The notes under the pieces were generated by a model that saw nothing but the letters and a program-made list of their open reading frames with translations, did no database searches and was not told where the DNA came from. Shown here in pieces: positions 28,622 to 36,797 of a stretch of 64,000 nt of DNA (the first letter of the stretch is position 1; every line of letters begins with the position of its first letter). Both the position numbers and the translations under genes were made by a program. Source of the stretch: Flavobacterium sp. HSC-61S13. Its GTDB lineage: Bacteria > Bacteroidota > Bacteroidia > Flavobacteriales > Flavobacteriaceae. The stretch lies in NCBI RefSeq assembly GCF_024171535.1, contig NZ_JALJZV010000009.1, positions 1-64,000 of the forward strand, in the 5' to 3' direction.

Positions 28622-30703
28622 CTAGTGCTGTTCTTTCTTATGTTCTTTTTCAGCGCCTTCCTTCTCCAAAACTGCGTCTGTTTTCATCGGTGGAAAGAAA
28701 AATTCGGTTGGAAACATTTTAAAGTAAATCAATACCGATCGAATTAATGGGAAAACTTCTAGCCATGGAATATTTCTAGATCTAAAGGCCAAGCCTAATG
28801 ACAAACTAAAACTGACGATAAAGTTTACAAAACCAATCAGTGCCATTCCAATAAACGCCCAGACCAACATAGAAGTTCCCACACTAAAATCGGCACCAAA
28901 GATCCCTAAGGCAATATTTCCACTTACAAAGGTAATGTGACGAATGTCTAAATTTAAGCCTAAGAAAAAACCGATAGATCCCGTACTACCGAGGAAAATT
29001 CCAAACCACACATTGGATACGATACCGGGCCATTTAATTTCAAACCAATTGGCCAATTTTTTAGTCCGTGTGATTCCCAAGTTTCTCTTTAACCACGGAT
29101 GTTCTTGAATACGGTAATACACTTGGTTGTGTTTGTTTTTATTGGAAACATTTCCCGAGATAATCCCAGACAAAAACAAGAATACCCCAGCAATGGCAGC
29201 ATGAAACAGGGCTGGTGAATCAATTGGACTTGCATCGGTTAGCAGTTTGTGCCATTTGGTATCTACGATATTAATTCCCGTAGCTAAATCAATCAGCCAC
29301 ACTCCTAATAAGGCTACTGGAAAAGCCAATAAGACGTTACCGACAAAGGCGATAAACTGAGAGCGAAACAAGCGGGCAAATAACTTGGCAAAAGCCATGT
29401 GTTTCTCGCCGGTTTGAATCTGTTTTTTCATTCCGTCTTCAATGGCTTTGATAATCGTTGCCGCTGTCATTGCGGGCTGTTTGGTTGCTAGAGTAAACCC
29501 CATAAGGTAAATGATCGTAAAACCAATCGCATAATTAATACTGTATAAAAAAGCAAATCCAAAGGCACTAGCATCGGCTTTTGACATTAATATCTTGATG
29601 ATACACAAGACCCCAACAATAACCCCAGCTCCCATAGAAGCTTTAAACATCTGCCAATATTCTTTAGCAGACTCTGTTATATAATGCTCCCCAGTTTTAG
29701 CCGTATGTTGCGTGATTTCGTAAGACAGCAATTGCGTACTTTCTCCGATCAACTTAGAAACATCGTATTTATAACAATTGTATTCAATCAACTTTAAAGC
29801 TAAATACACCGTATTCTTTTTTCTGTCCGCTATTTGATCAACAACTAATAGCGAAATCAAAATACGTATACGATATAACTGCTGACGAATACGCAGCAAA
29901 CTTTGATTTACTTTTAAAGAAATACCATATTTAGAGCTGTTTTTAAAAGCTTGACTAACAAAATCGAGGCATTGCTTGTGTAAGATCAACAGTTGTTTGT
30001 AGTTCAAATCATCACTAGTCAAATAATGAGCCTTGCCTTCCCGTAAATCTTGAGCAATCATCAAAAATTCGTTTTCAAAAGCTAGAAAAGGGCTTTCCAA
30101 ATGATTGTATTCCGGCACCATACGAATAATATTGCTTTCCATGGCTCTACCGCTCATTCTTTGAGTAATTAAACCCATGGATAAGATCAGCTCGGACAAT
30201 ACCGTATTATCTTTCGCAGTGGTAAAAATGTCGCTAAAATCGAGTAATTCGAATAAAGAGAGGATTTGATCTTCTGGGATTTTATTAATCCATTCGGAAT
30301 CAGAATGTTTATAAAAGACTTGATTTAGTATGTATTCAAAGGTATTCTTTTCGGGTTGGTAGGGTAATATTTTAGCAAAAAGTCTTTTTTTAACTTCGGG
30401 TAAAAATTCAGAATCTTGAAGAATTCCTGCATCGGAAATCATCCTACTAAATTTTCTATTACTCAGTAAGTTTTTTAAGTATTTCATAAAGGCCAAGCGA
30501 TCGATGGGATTGTCGATCAGATGACTTAATAATTCCTCTATGGATACTCTTCTAATTTTTTTTATGTTTTTCGGGCGAAAGACATGTACCATATCGATGA
30601 GAAAAAGCAACTCTTCTCCGGAGTAAACTTCGCCGTCAACGATATATTTATTAAAAAGCTCGTCAATAGTATGGGGGGAAATTAGTTTATGTCTTAAATT
30701 CAT
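28622..30703 (-). CDS. Gcr-like (site-specific recombinase family) multi-pass membrane protein
   Basis: A 693-residue protein that resembles the family named after a gonococcal recombinase (PF10136), although no recombinase catalytic residues are visible. The first half (to about 340) is soluble and helical, while the second half has about seven hydrophobic segments, for example GVIVGVLCIIKILM and FIAFVGNVLLAFPVALLGVWLI. This layout fits an integral membrane protein, so a recombinase role is doubtful. It starts at ATG 30703; the longer frame begins with TTG. It is the first gene of an operon with a LytS/LytTR pair (13-base gap), which suggests a sensing or transport role. Confidence 0.7.
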   Translation of the reverse strand: MNLRHKLISPHTIDELFNKYIVDGEVYSGEELLFLIDMVHVFRPKNIKKIRRVSIEELLSHLIDNPIDRLAFMKYLKNLLSNRKFSRMISDAGILQDSEFLPEVKKRLFAKILPYQPEKNTFEYILNQVFYKHSDSEWINKIPEDQILSLFELLDFSDIFTTAKDNTVLSELILSMGLITQRMSGRAMESNIIRMVPEYNHLESPFLAFENEFLMIAQDLREGKAHYLTSDDLNYKQLLILHKQCLDFVSQAFKNSSKYGISLKVNQSLLRIRQQLYRIRILISLLVVDQIADRKKNTVYLALKLIEYNCYKYDVSKLIGESTQLLSYEITQHTAKTGEHYITESAKEYWQMFKASMGAGVIVGVLCIIKILMSKADASAFGFAFLYSINYAIGFTIIYLMGFTLATKQPAMTAATIIKAIEDGMKKQIQTGEKHMAFAKLFARLFRSQFIAFVGNVLLAFPVALLGVWLIDLATGINIVDTKWHKLLTDASPIDSPALFHAAIAGVFLFLSGIISGNVSNKNKHNQVYYRIQEHPWLKRNLGITRTKKLANWFEIKWPGIVSNVWFGIFLGSTGSIGFFLGLNLDIRHITFVSGNIALGIFGADFSVGTSMLVWAFIGMALIGFVNFIVSFSLSLGLAFRSRNIPWLEVFPLIRSVLIYFKMFPTEFFFPPMKTDAVLEKEGAEKEHKKEQH

Positions 30704-30793
30704 TACCTTCAATTTTTATTGCTTTTACGTAGTAACTTTTAAAAGTTAATTTCCGTAATTTGGATTAAAATTACACTATTTATTATAATAACT

Positions 30794-31261
30794 ATGGTTG
30801 AGATTGAAAGAAAATTCAGAATCCGCTCTTTAGATTTTATTGAGGAGTCTTATCATCACAGTGATATTGTACAGGGATACTTAAATTCTGCGGCGGAACG
30901 AACTGTAAGAGTACGCATTAGAGGGTCGCAAGGTTATTTGACGGTAAAAGGAAAAAGTAACGAATCGGGAACGACGAGAATGGAATGGGAAAAAGAAATT
31001 GCGCGCCAAGATGCCGAAGAATTACTACAATTGTGTGAAGATTTCGTAATAGACAAAACGCGGTATTTGGTTAAGACGGATTCACACCTATTTGAGATTG
31101 ATGTTTTTCACGGTCAAAACGCAGGGTTAATTTTGGCTGAAATTGAACTAAGCGATGAAAATGAATCGTTTATAAAACCGAACTGGTTAGGAGAAGAGGT
31201 TACCGGTGATATTCGATTTTACAATTCCTATCTGTCCCAAAATCCGTATAGCAAATGGTAG
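30794..31261 (+). CDS. CYTH-domain protein (triphosphate tunnel enzyme)
   Basis: A 155-residue cytoplasmic protein of the CYTH superfamily. The defining N-terminal EIERKF motif (residues 3-8) is followed by alternating charged strands (VRVRIRGSQGYLTVKGK, TRMEWEKEI, FEIDVFHG, LILAEIELSDENE), the residues that line the tunnel and bind triphosphate and metal. Most bacterial members are inorganic triphosphatases or have unknown substrates; adenylate cyclase activity is less likely. Convergent with the RlpA-like genes. Confidence 0.88.
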   Translation: MVEIERKFRIRSLDFIEESYHHSDIVQGYLNSAAERTVRVRIRGSQGYLTVKGKSNESGTTRMEWEKEIARQDAEELLQLCEDFVIDKTRYLVKTDSHLFEIDVFHGQNAGLILAEIELSDENESFIKPNWLGEEVTGDIRFYNSYLSQNPYSKW

Positions 31262-31263
31262 TC

Positions 31264-31671
31264 TTATTTAAGTAATTCCATTTTGACTTTTAGTACGCCG
31301 TGATTTTTATTATCGGTAATATTCATAAATGCTTTTTTAGAAATATCCAATTCCCGTCCGTGAGTAAACGGACCGCGATCATTGATTTTAACATCAACCG
31401 ATTTATTGTTTTCCAAATTGGTTAAGCGCACTAGGGTTCCGAATGGTAATTTTTTATGAGCTGCTGTTAGTTTTGAGTTTGAAAAAACCTCTCCACTAGC
31501 GGTAGATCTGCCGTTAAACTTGTCGTGATAATAGCTGACTTCGGCTTTTTTCTTATAGACTTTAGCTGTTGATTTTCCACGAGTAGCAGAACAGCTGGTT
31601 ATCAGGAAACCACTTATTAACAACAGTAAAATTTGGTATTGAAAATGTTTATAGGTTTTAAATATCTCCAT
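31264..31671 (-). CDS. RlpA-like double-psi beta-barrel lipoprotein (second copy)
   Basis: A 135-residue envelope protein with a lipobox (LITSC, Cys about residue 27). The RlpA-type double-psi beta-barrel includes ASGEVFSNSKLTAAHKKLPFGTLVRLTN and the conserved INDRGPF. RlpA proteins bind or cut naked glycan strands at the septum. It has no SPOR domain. It is a paralogue of the gene immediately upstream, overlapping it by 14 bases. I chose the ATG at 31671; the longer frame starts at TTG. Confidence 0.85.
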   Translation of the reverse strand: MEIFKTYKHFQYQILLLLISGFLITSCSATRGKSTAKVYKKKAEVSYYHDKFNGRSTASGEVFSNSKLTAAHKKLPFGTLVRLTNLENNKSVDVKINDRGPFTHGRELDISKKAFMNITDNKNHGVLKVKMELLK

Positions 31672-32167
31672 CAATTTTTTCAATCTTCACGTTTAAAACC
31701 CCACTACCTTTGTTTTGAGCTATTTCCATAAAGGCTTTTTTAGTGATATCGATTCCTCTATCTTTGGTAAAAGGACCTCGATCGGTAATGGTTAGAATAA
31801 CTGATTTTTTATTTTTTAGGTTGGTAACCTTTACTTTGGTACCGAAAGGCAACGAGCTGTGTGCGGCAGTATATTTTGAGTTATCGAAAACTTTACCGCT
31901 TGCGGTACGTCTTCCAGTAAATTTATCGTGATAATACGAAGCTTGGGTTGATTCTGTTACCAGTTCTGTTTCTACAGTTTCCGGTAAGTCGATCAGCTTA
32001 TTGGATAAGGTATCCGAAGAAAATAAAGCCTGATCTAAGATGGGTTCTGGTGTGCTAACTATATTGGCAATGGTGTTTTTACTGATTTTCTTGGGCCTAT
32101 TATTCGTAGTAAAACTACTCATAACCACTAAAATAAGTAAAAACAAACCGGTTTGATATATTCTCAT
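31658..32167 (-). CDS. RlpA-like double-psi beta-barrel protein (first copy)
   Basis: A 169-residue exported protein. An N-terminal hydrophobic helix (residues 5-18) is followed by a linker of about 60 residues and an RlpA-like domain (ASGKVFDNSKYTAAHSSLPFGTKVKVTN, ITDRGPF, GIDITKKAFMEIA). No lipobox is visible, so it may be soluble in the periplasm or membrane-tethered. It closely resembles the next gene in the barrel domain, which indicates a local duplication. The linker differs, so the two copies may be anchored differently. Confidence 0.83.
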   Translation of the reverse strand: MRIYQTGLFLLILVVMSSFTTNNRPKKISKNTIANIVSTPEPILDQALFSSDTLSNKLIDLPETVETELVTESTQASYYHDKFTGRRTASGKVFDNSKYTAAHSSLPFGTKVKVTNLKNKKSVILTITDRGPFTKDRGIDITKKAFMEIAQNKGSGVLNVKIEKIDGDI

Positions 32168-32214
32168 AATCTGGGTTTAAATTTACAGAAACTTTTAAAA
32201 AAAAATAAATATAC

Positions 32215-32240
32215 CAAAAAAGCCCTTACGGGCTTTTTTT
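32215..32240 (-). terminator. Terminator after the 141-residue membrane protein gene
   Basis: AAAAAAGCCC and GGGCTTTTTT arms around a TTAC loop, with T-runs in both directions. It lies about 20 bases past the stop at 32258 and upstream of the RlpA pair. Confidence 0.85.
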
Positions 32241-32257
32241 ATTTTGTTAAACTTTTC

Positions 32258-32683
32258 CTAACCCAACCAAATTCCCCAAGGAATACGAGATAAAATAAGA
32301 ATTAAACCTAAGGTATAGAAAATAGCGAAGAACTTAAATTTCTTATCGCTTTCTACAACGCGTTTGTGTTTCGACCAACCAATCGTAATTAATACAATAC
32401 CGATAATATTGATAAGCGGATGCTCCAAAGCGTATAAACGCATCATCGGATCTTTCATTGCGCTACCTAGGCTTACGACCATTGGAGACACAAAATAAAG
32501 AATCAATCCTAAAACCAATTGGATATGAGTAAAAATCAAAGCGAATAAAGCGATTTTACGATCACTCTCTTTAAATTCTCTTTTGGAAGCATATCCAATA
32601 ATAGCACTGATAGCTGCAACAGCCAATAAAATTAACGCCAAATAAGCAATGCCTGAGTGCGCCTGTTTAATAATGTTGTACAT
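32258..32683 (-). CDS. Four-helix membrane protein, cytochrome-b-like
   Basis: A 141-residue protein with four predicted membrane helices (about residues 10-30, 45-65, 88-102 and 115-135). Histidines sit at or near helix ends (IIKQAHSG, IFTHIQL, ALEHPLINI, SKHKRV), an arrangement that could hold heme, and such flavobacterial proteins are often labelled cytochrome B. No catalytic motif supports a specific enzyme. It has its own downstream terminator and no operon partner. Confidence 0.65.
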   Translation of the reverse strand: MYNIIKQAHSGIAYLALILLAVAAISAIIGYASKREFKESDRKIALFALIFTHIQLVLGLILYFVSPMVVSLGSAMKDPMMRLYALEHPLINIIGIVLITIGWSKHKRVVESDKKFKFFAIFYTLGLILILSRIPWGIWLG

Positions 32684-32972
32684 ATTGTTGTTATTTGTTT
32701 GAACACAAATATATAAATAAGAGTTTGATATATTTTCAATCTCAAATTATGGTTTTAGTGATTTTCGCATATTTGGTTCTAATGTACTAGCAGAGAATCG
32801 CTTATTTCGTGGAGTTTAGCGAACTTCCACGCTATTAAAACTAGAGCTGTTTTCCGTATTTTAAAATGATTCTAAATAACCCGCCGTTTCTAATCTCTAT
32901 AAAATCTGATTGAAATTGACTTTAACTACAGTTAACACAGAACCTATAAAACAACCAACAGCGCTTATTTTC

Positions 32973-33140
32973 CTAGCGCTTACGCGACTTGACCAAGAGT
33001 AAGCGCGACGCAATTATACAAGCAGGTAAGATCACTAAATCCCTTACACATTCTTTATCCAAATCTGGTATACTCAACAAAATCATGGCAACTACCAACA
33101 GTAAAACTATGGTATAAACTGCCAATTTGGTCATATTCAT
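32973..33140 (-). CDS. Small two-helix membrane protein, hypothetical (55 residues)
   Basis: ATG at 33140 to TAG at 32973 encodes MNMTKLAVYTIVLLLVVAMI then LLSIPDLDKECVRDLVILPA and a basic tail ending KSRKR. Two hydrophobic stretches surround a charged loop, so a small membrane protein is plausible. The family is not recognised. It sits alone in the 513-base gap between the 141-residue membrane protein and the NarL-type regulator; AGCGCT copies at 32960 and 32975 flank its stop and may form a weak hairpin. The remainder of the gap (32684-32972) holds nothing recognised. Confidence 0.5.
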   Translation of the reverse strand: MNMTKLAVYTIVLLLVVAMILLSIPDLDKECVRDLVILPACIIASRLLLVKSRKR

Positions 33141-33196
33141 CACAAATTACTTTTACTAATCCACCACCTTAGGGATTAGGGTTTGTTGTATTTTTT

Positions 33197-33832
33197 TCAG
33201 ACAAAACCTTTTTTTACAGCAATTTTAACCAGTCCCGTGCTATCAGGAGCTCTAAAGTTTTTTTTCATCAAACCGATCCTTTTGTGAATAGCGGCTTCGC
33301 TGAGAAACAACATTTCACTAATTTCCTTTGCTTTATAACCTTGAGTTAAAAGCATCAGTATTTCTATATTACGATGCTCGCGCATTAGCGAGTTTTTGCT
33401 CATCTCAGCCATTTGCTTGTGAACCTCTTCGCTATAGAAACGCTCCCCCTTCAAAACCGCATCTATAGCTTCACAAAGCACCTCTAAGGAAACGTCACTT
33501 TTGATTAATAAGCCATCAGGAAATACTTTTTTGTGAATTTGATAAACGGATAACACTTCTTTATGTGCTGTAATCAGCAAAATCTTCGCAGAAACATGCA
33601 TCAATTTTATACTTCTTATCCAATCGATACCGTTATTCATTTGCGCTTGTTTATGCCCTCCAATATTGCAATCCATAACCACTATGTCAATAACCGCTTC
33701 CGAACTTAGAATTTCCAACACTTCTGACAAAGTACTCGCCTGATAGAACAGCGCGTCTCTGTCGTATTTTTGAAGTATAGAAACGTAACCTGCTAATGTC
33801 AAAGGATGATTGTCTATTAATAAAAATCTCAT
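33197..33832 (-). CDS. NarL/LuxR-type response regulator, no adjacent kinase (paralogue 1)
   Basis: A 211-residue regulator with a receiver domain (LLIDNHPLTLAGY, phospho-acceptor Asp in VVMDCNIGG, ITAH, LLIKSD) and a C-terminal helix-turn-helix (NIEILMLLTQGYKAKEISEMLFLSEAAIHKRI). The recognition helix uses an unusual HKRI ending instead of the usual THRxxI. The same layout recurs in the regulators at 41325 and 59376, so they are paralogues. No kinase lies beside it, hence orphan; the upstream 300 bases hold a palindrome and repeated GTTAAAGT boxes. Confidence 0.88.
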   Translation of the reverse strand: MRFLLIDNHPLTLAGYVSILQKYDRDALFYQASTLSEVLEILSSEAVIDIVVMDCNIGGHKQAQMNNGIDWIRSIKLMHVSAKILLITAHKEVLSVYQIHKKVFPDGLLIKSDVSLEVLCEAIDAVLKGERFYSEEVHKQMAEMSKNSLMREHRNIEILMLLTQGYKAKEISEMLFLSEAAIHKRIGLMKKNFRAPDSTGLVKIAVKKGFV

Positions 33833-34133
33833 AATACTTTTTTTGTTCCTCTATCCGTCGAATTGTATGTAGATAAACCAGATACAAGACACGAACAAAG
33901 CATAATTAAATATAGAAGAGACCTTTGGGTTGCCCCAATTCACTACTCCATTGTATAAAAAAACGTTCATTTGTTTTCTAATGTTAAAGTATTTAAAATT
34001 TTAAAAAGAACCCAATTAGCGAGCGCACTTTAACGATTAATATCATTTAATGATACGAAATGTTAAAGTTTGTATTTCTTGTGTAATAAAAACACAGCTA
34101 TCTTTATCAAAAACAGCCATACATTGACACCTT
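33833..34133. promoter_or_regulatory. Upstream region of the orphan regulator with short repeats
   Basis: AT-rich noncoding DNA. GTTAAAGT occurs at 33983-33990 and 34062-34069, with its inverse ACTTTAAC at 34027-34034. TATCAT and ATGATA form a perfect six-base palindrome with a three-base spacer at 34041-34055. These could be binding sites for the regulator that starts at 33832, but this is inference from position only. Confidence 0.4.
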
Positions 34134-34170
34134 CAAAAAAACCGCCAATAAAATATTATTTAAAGGCGGC
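34134..34170 (-). terminator. Terminator after the TPR protein gene
   Basis: On the minus strand a CCGCC ... GGCGG stem with a long A/T loop is followed by TTTTTT (As at 34135-34141). It is about 50 bases past the stop at 34221. Confidence 0.65.
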
Positions 34171-34220
34171 TGTTGTTTAGAAATGGCAATTAGGAAGGTC
34201 AAAGCCTTATAGCGGGCTTT

Positions 34221-35903
34221 CTATTTTCGGAAAAACTTCTTAAAGAAGCTCTGCGAAGAATTCGCATGCGCTGTTGCAATTTTGAGATTCTCTCTAGCTA
34301 CGTCACTTTCCTGATATTTCAGCGCAGACTCCAAATTCCCCACCGCCTCATTATACTGTCCTAAATCCATTTGCGCAGCACCGAGATGTTCGTAAATTTC
34401 AGCTATAATATCCGAAGTAACTCCTTCTTGTTTTGCTAAAGCATCTAAGGCGCTTTGAGCATATTGAATCGTTTTTTCATTGTTAACTACATTGTAAGCG
34501 CAATGCACTGCCCAGTAAAAACACCAAAAATCCAGATTACCGATTTCGATACTGTGTTCAAAACTATCTAATGCAGCCTTATCATCTTTCAAGTGCACTA
34601 CCTGTAGGTATCCCATATTATAAAAAGCGACCTGCAACGATCTTGTCATCTCTTTTTCCGCGGCAAAATGGATGGCATATTGATAACATTCCATCGCTTT
34701 TTCAAAATTACCTTGGTCAATCCATATATTGGCTCTACTAATCAATACACTGGGATTGTCCAGTACCTGCTCTAGAATTTGGTCGGCATTTTCAGCGCTT
34801 TCTTCCAGAGTAGGTGCCACCCCCAAAGCACTTTCAGCCTTAGCCTTATAGATATAAAAATTGGTAAAACAACGAACGATTTCTTCATCTTGGATTATTT
34901 CATCTGTAGGGTCTATGGAATAATAGACCTCGAAACCCACTTGTACCCACTCCAATGCCTCATGATACAATTTCAATTCCACATAACCGGCGCAGATAAA
35001 GTCTATCGTACTAAAATACGTCTCTAAATCCATCTGCTCTCCATAATCATCAATAAGGCGCACTCCATCCGTTATATATTCCTCCGTATAACCCGCATCA
35101 ACTTCAGCTCCAAATCGATTTTGTAAAATAGAGATAAACGGGTAAACTTGCATTCCTTCAGTAGTAATCGCGATAGCTCCATCATAATCCTTTTCATCAC
35201 TTAATAATATAGACAAGTTACTACAAGTTAAAGAAAACATCTCAGGATTCGCATTGAGTAGATCCCCGTTATTCTCAATAACCGCGGCTCGATACAAGGA
35301 ATAAGCCCGATCGTAACAGGCTCGTTTTAGACTCGTCAACCTTTTATACTCCTCCTCATTTCCAATCGCTCTATCGGTTAGATACGTAAGTTCCACACCA
35401 GCGTTATAAACTTCCATAGCCTGATCAGTGGTTACATCAATTTGAAGACTTGAAGTATCGGGTTGTTCCACTCCCGCATTTAACATGTTAAATATCCTGA
35501 TCTGCAAAACAGGTGATGCAAGAATCTCCACAGCTTTTTGATAATATTTCAGCGCAGACTCCCAGTCCCTCAACCAATATAGAGCGGAGCCTGCATGACG
35601 ATTACAACTGTAATGCTCTGGGTCTAGTGTAATTCCCAGCACGCTCCACTGTACACATTGTATCAGCGCCTCTTCGCGATCTTCATTAAAAATTTCATTA
35701 AAATCCAATGCAATTAGTCCCAAAATAGCGCATAAATCAGGATTAGGCGCTGCCTCATTTAAAGTGCTGACCCGTTTGAATATCCAGCTCAATTCATTTT
35801 CATCATAAGGGAGACTATGTCCTTGTACCCAATTTTTCGCCGCCAATGCGTAGTCTCCTTGTTCTAAAGCTTCTTTTGCTTGTCGTTGTAATTCCTCTTT
35901 CAT
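34221..35903 (-). CDS. Cytoplasmic tetratricopeptide-repeat protein
   Basis: A 560-residue protein without signal peptide. TPR-like helical pairs run through most of it; clear examples are DYALAAKNWVQGH, WESALKYYQKAVEILASP, FEKAMECYQYAIHFA, KAALDSFEHSIEIGN and YNEAVGNLESALKYQESD. TPR domains bind partner proteins, and no enzymatic domain is visible. The start is the ATG at 35903 (MKEELQRQAK). It lies in a regulator-rich region, so a scaffold role is possible but unproven. Confidence 0.75.
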   Translation of the reverse strand: MKEELQRQAKEALEQGDYALAAKNWVQGHSLPYDENELSWIFKRVSTLNEAAPNPDLCAILGLIALDFNEIFNEDREEALIQCVQWSVLGITLDPEHYSCNRHAGSALYWLRDWESALKYYQKAVEILASPVLQIRIFNMLNAGVEQPDTSSLQIDVTTDQAMEVYNAGVELTYLTDRAIGNEEEYKRLTSLKRACYDRAYSLYRAAVIENNGDLLNANPEMFSLTCSNLSILLSDEKDYDGAIAITTEGMQVYPFISILQNRFGAEVDAGYTEEYITDGVRLIDDYGEQMDLETYFSTIDFICAGYVELKLYHEALEWVQVGFEVYYSIDPTDEIIQDEEIVRCFTNFYIYKAKAESALGVAPTLEESAENADQILEQVLDNPSVLISRANIWIDQGNFEKAMECYQYAIHFAAEKEMTRSLQVAFYNMGYLQVVHLKDDKAALDSFEHSIEIGNLDFWCFYWAVHCAYNVVNNEKTIQYAQSALDALAKQEGVTSDIIAEIYEHLGAAQMDLGQYNEAVGNLESALKYQESDVARENLKIATAHANSSQSFFKKFFRK

Positions 35904-36036
35904 TATATGACCGTAATTAATTCTTAATTTCTTTCGTAATTTCAATTTTCAAAAAAATCGCCCTTCTAAAGCATTAAAAAACACTTACTCTCGCAATTTG
36001 CGATAACTAACTCGTTGTACGATTTTCTAAAATAGT

Positions 36037-36065
36037 AGTGTCAAACCCATAATGGGTTTGACACT
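36037..36065 (-). terminator. Long hairpin after the 157-residue secreted protein gene
   Basis: AGTGTCAAACCCAT and ATGGGTTTGACACT form a near-perfect 14-base stem with a one-base loop, 27 bases past the stop at 36092. The T-run on the minus strand is short (TATTTT), so termination may rely on the stem strength. Confidence 0.65.
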
Positions 36066-36091
36066 TTGTTTTCGCTTCTGATCTGAAAAAC

Positions 36092-36565
36092 TTAATTAGG
36101 AAGTTTTATACCGTCAAGCACCACGACATCGCAACTAAAATTTATATAGGAGTTGCTGTATTCTCCTCCATTCTGTTCATTCAAACCTTCCAAACTCATA
36201 CCCTTTAATTCAAATTTACGCGTTGGAAGTCTGCCATAGGTATCGGTCACAATTACATCTGCATTTAAACATTCTTTCGTTTGAGCAAAAGCTTTTACCA
36301 TAGGCAGATCTAGTCCCTCATAACTGAGTACAACATAAAACGGCTTCGTTAATTCTACACCCTCTGCTATTTGCTCAGGAGTAAGTTTGACAGGTGTGGA
36401 GTAGGATACTGAGAAATTAATGGGTTTGGAAACCACTGTGTTTTTCCCATCTTTTATCGATATTTCTACTCTTAACCGCGGACCTTGAGCTTGAGCGGAT
36501 ACAGCAACTAAACCTGTTAGAACAAGTACACATAACAGTGTTCTAAAATTTAAAAAATTCTTCAT
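36092..36565 (-). CDS. Secreted protein of unknown function
   Basis: A 157-residue protein with a signal peptide (residues 1-27, ending VSAQAQ). The mature part is predicted rich in beta strands (LRVEISIKDGKN, NFSVSYSTP, PFYVVLSYEGLDLP, INFSCDVVVLDG), and one cysteine pair (CLNADV, SCDVV) could form a disulfide. I do not recognise the family. It is divergent from a TPR-type sensor kinase (36798), with 232 bases between, so it may be a target or ligand of that system, but nothing in the sequence proves this. Confidence 0.7.
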   Translation of the reverse strand: MKNFLNFRTLLCVLVLTGLVAVSAQAQGPRLRVEISIKDGKNTVVSKPINFSVSYSTPVKLTPEQIAEGVELTKPFYVVLSYEGLDLPMVKAFAQTKECLNADVIVTDTYGRLPTRKFELKGMSLEGLNEQNGGEYSNSYINFSCDVVVLDGIKLPN

Positions 36566-36797
36566 ATTTTTTCTTTTTATTTAACAAGATTAGCACTTAT
36601 TTCACCACGCAGTTTCAGTCGATTGGCATTTAGTTGTGTTGAGTTTGTATTTAGCGATAAAGTTGACAAATTCTTTAAAAAACCACGGTATTTCCCCTTA
36701 AAAACAGGGATAAAACCCTATAAATAAACCACAGAAACCCCCTCCATTATTCACATTAATAGTTTATTTAGTAAATTAGTACTTCTAAATTAACTAG

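Noticed and set aside
28622..30703. Genomic island or phage integrase because of the recombinase family name
   Set aside because: No integrase motifs, attachment sites or phage genes nearby; the protein is predicted to be an integral membrane protein in a signalling operon.
33141..33196. Frame-shifted extension of the NarL-type regulator
   Set aside because: The regulator ends with a normal stop at 33197 and has a complete helix-turn-helix, with length equal to that of its paralogue at 41325.
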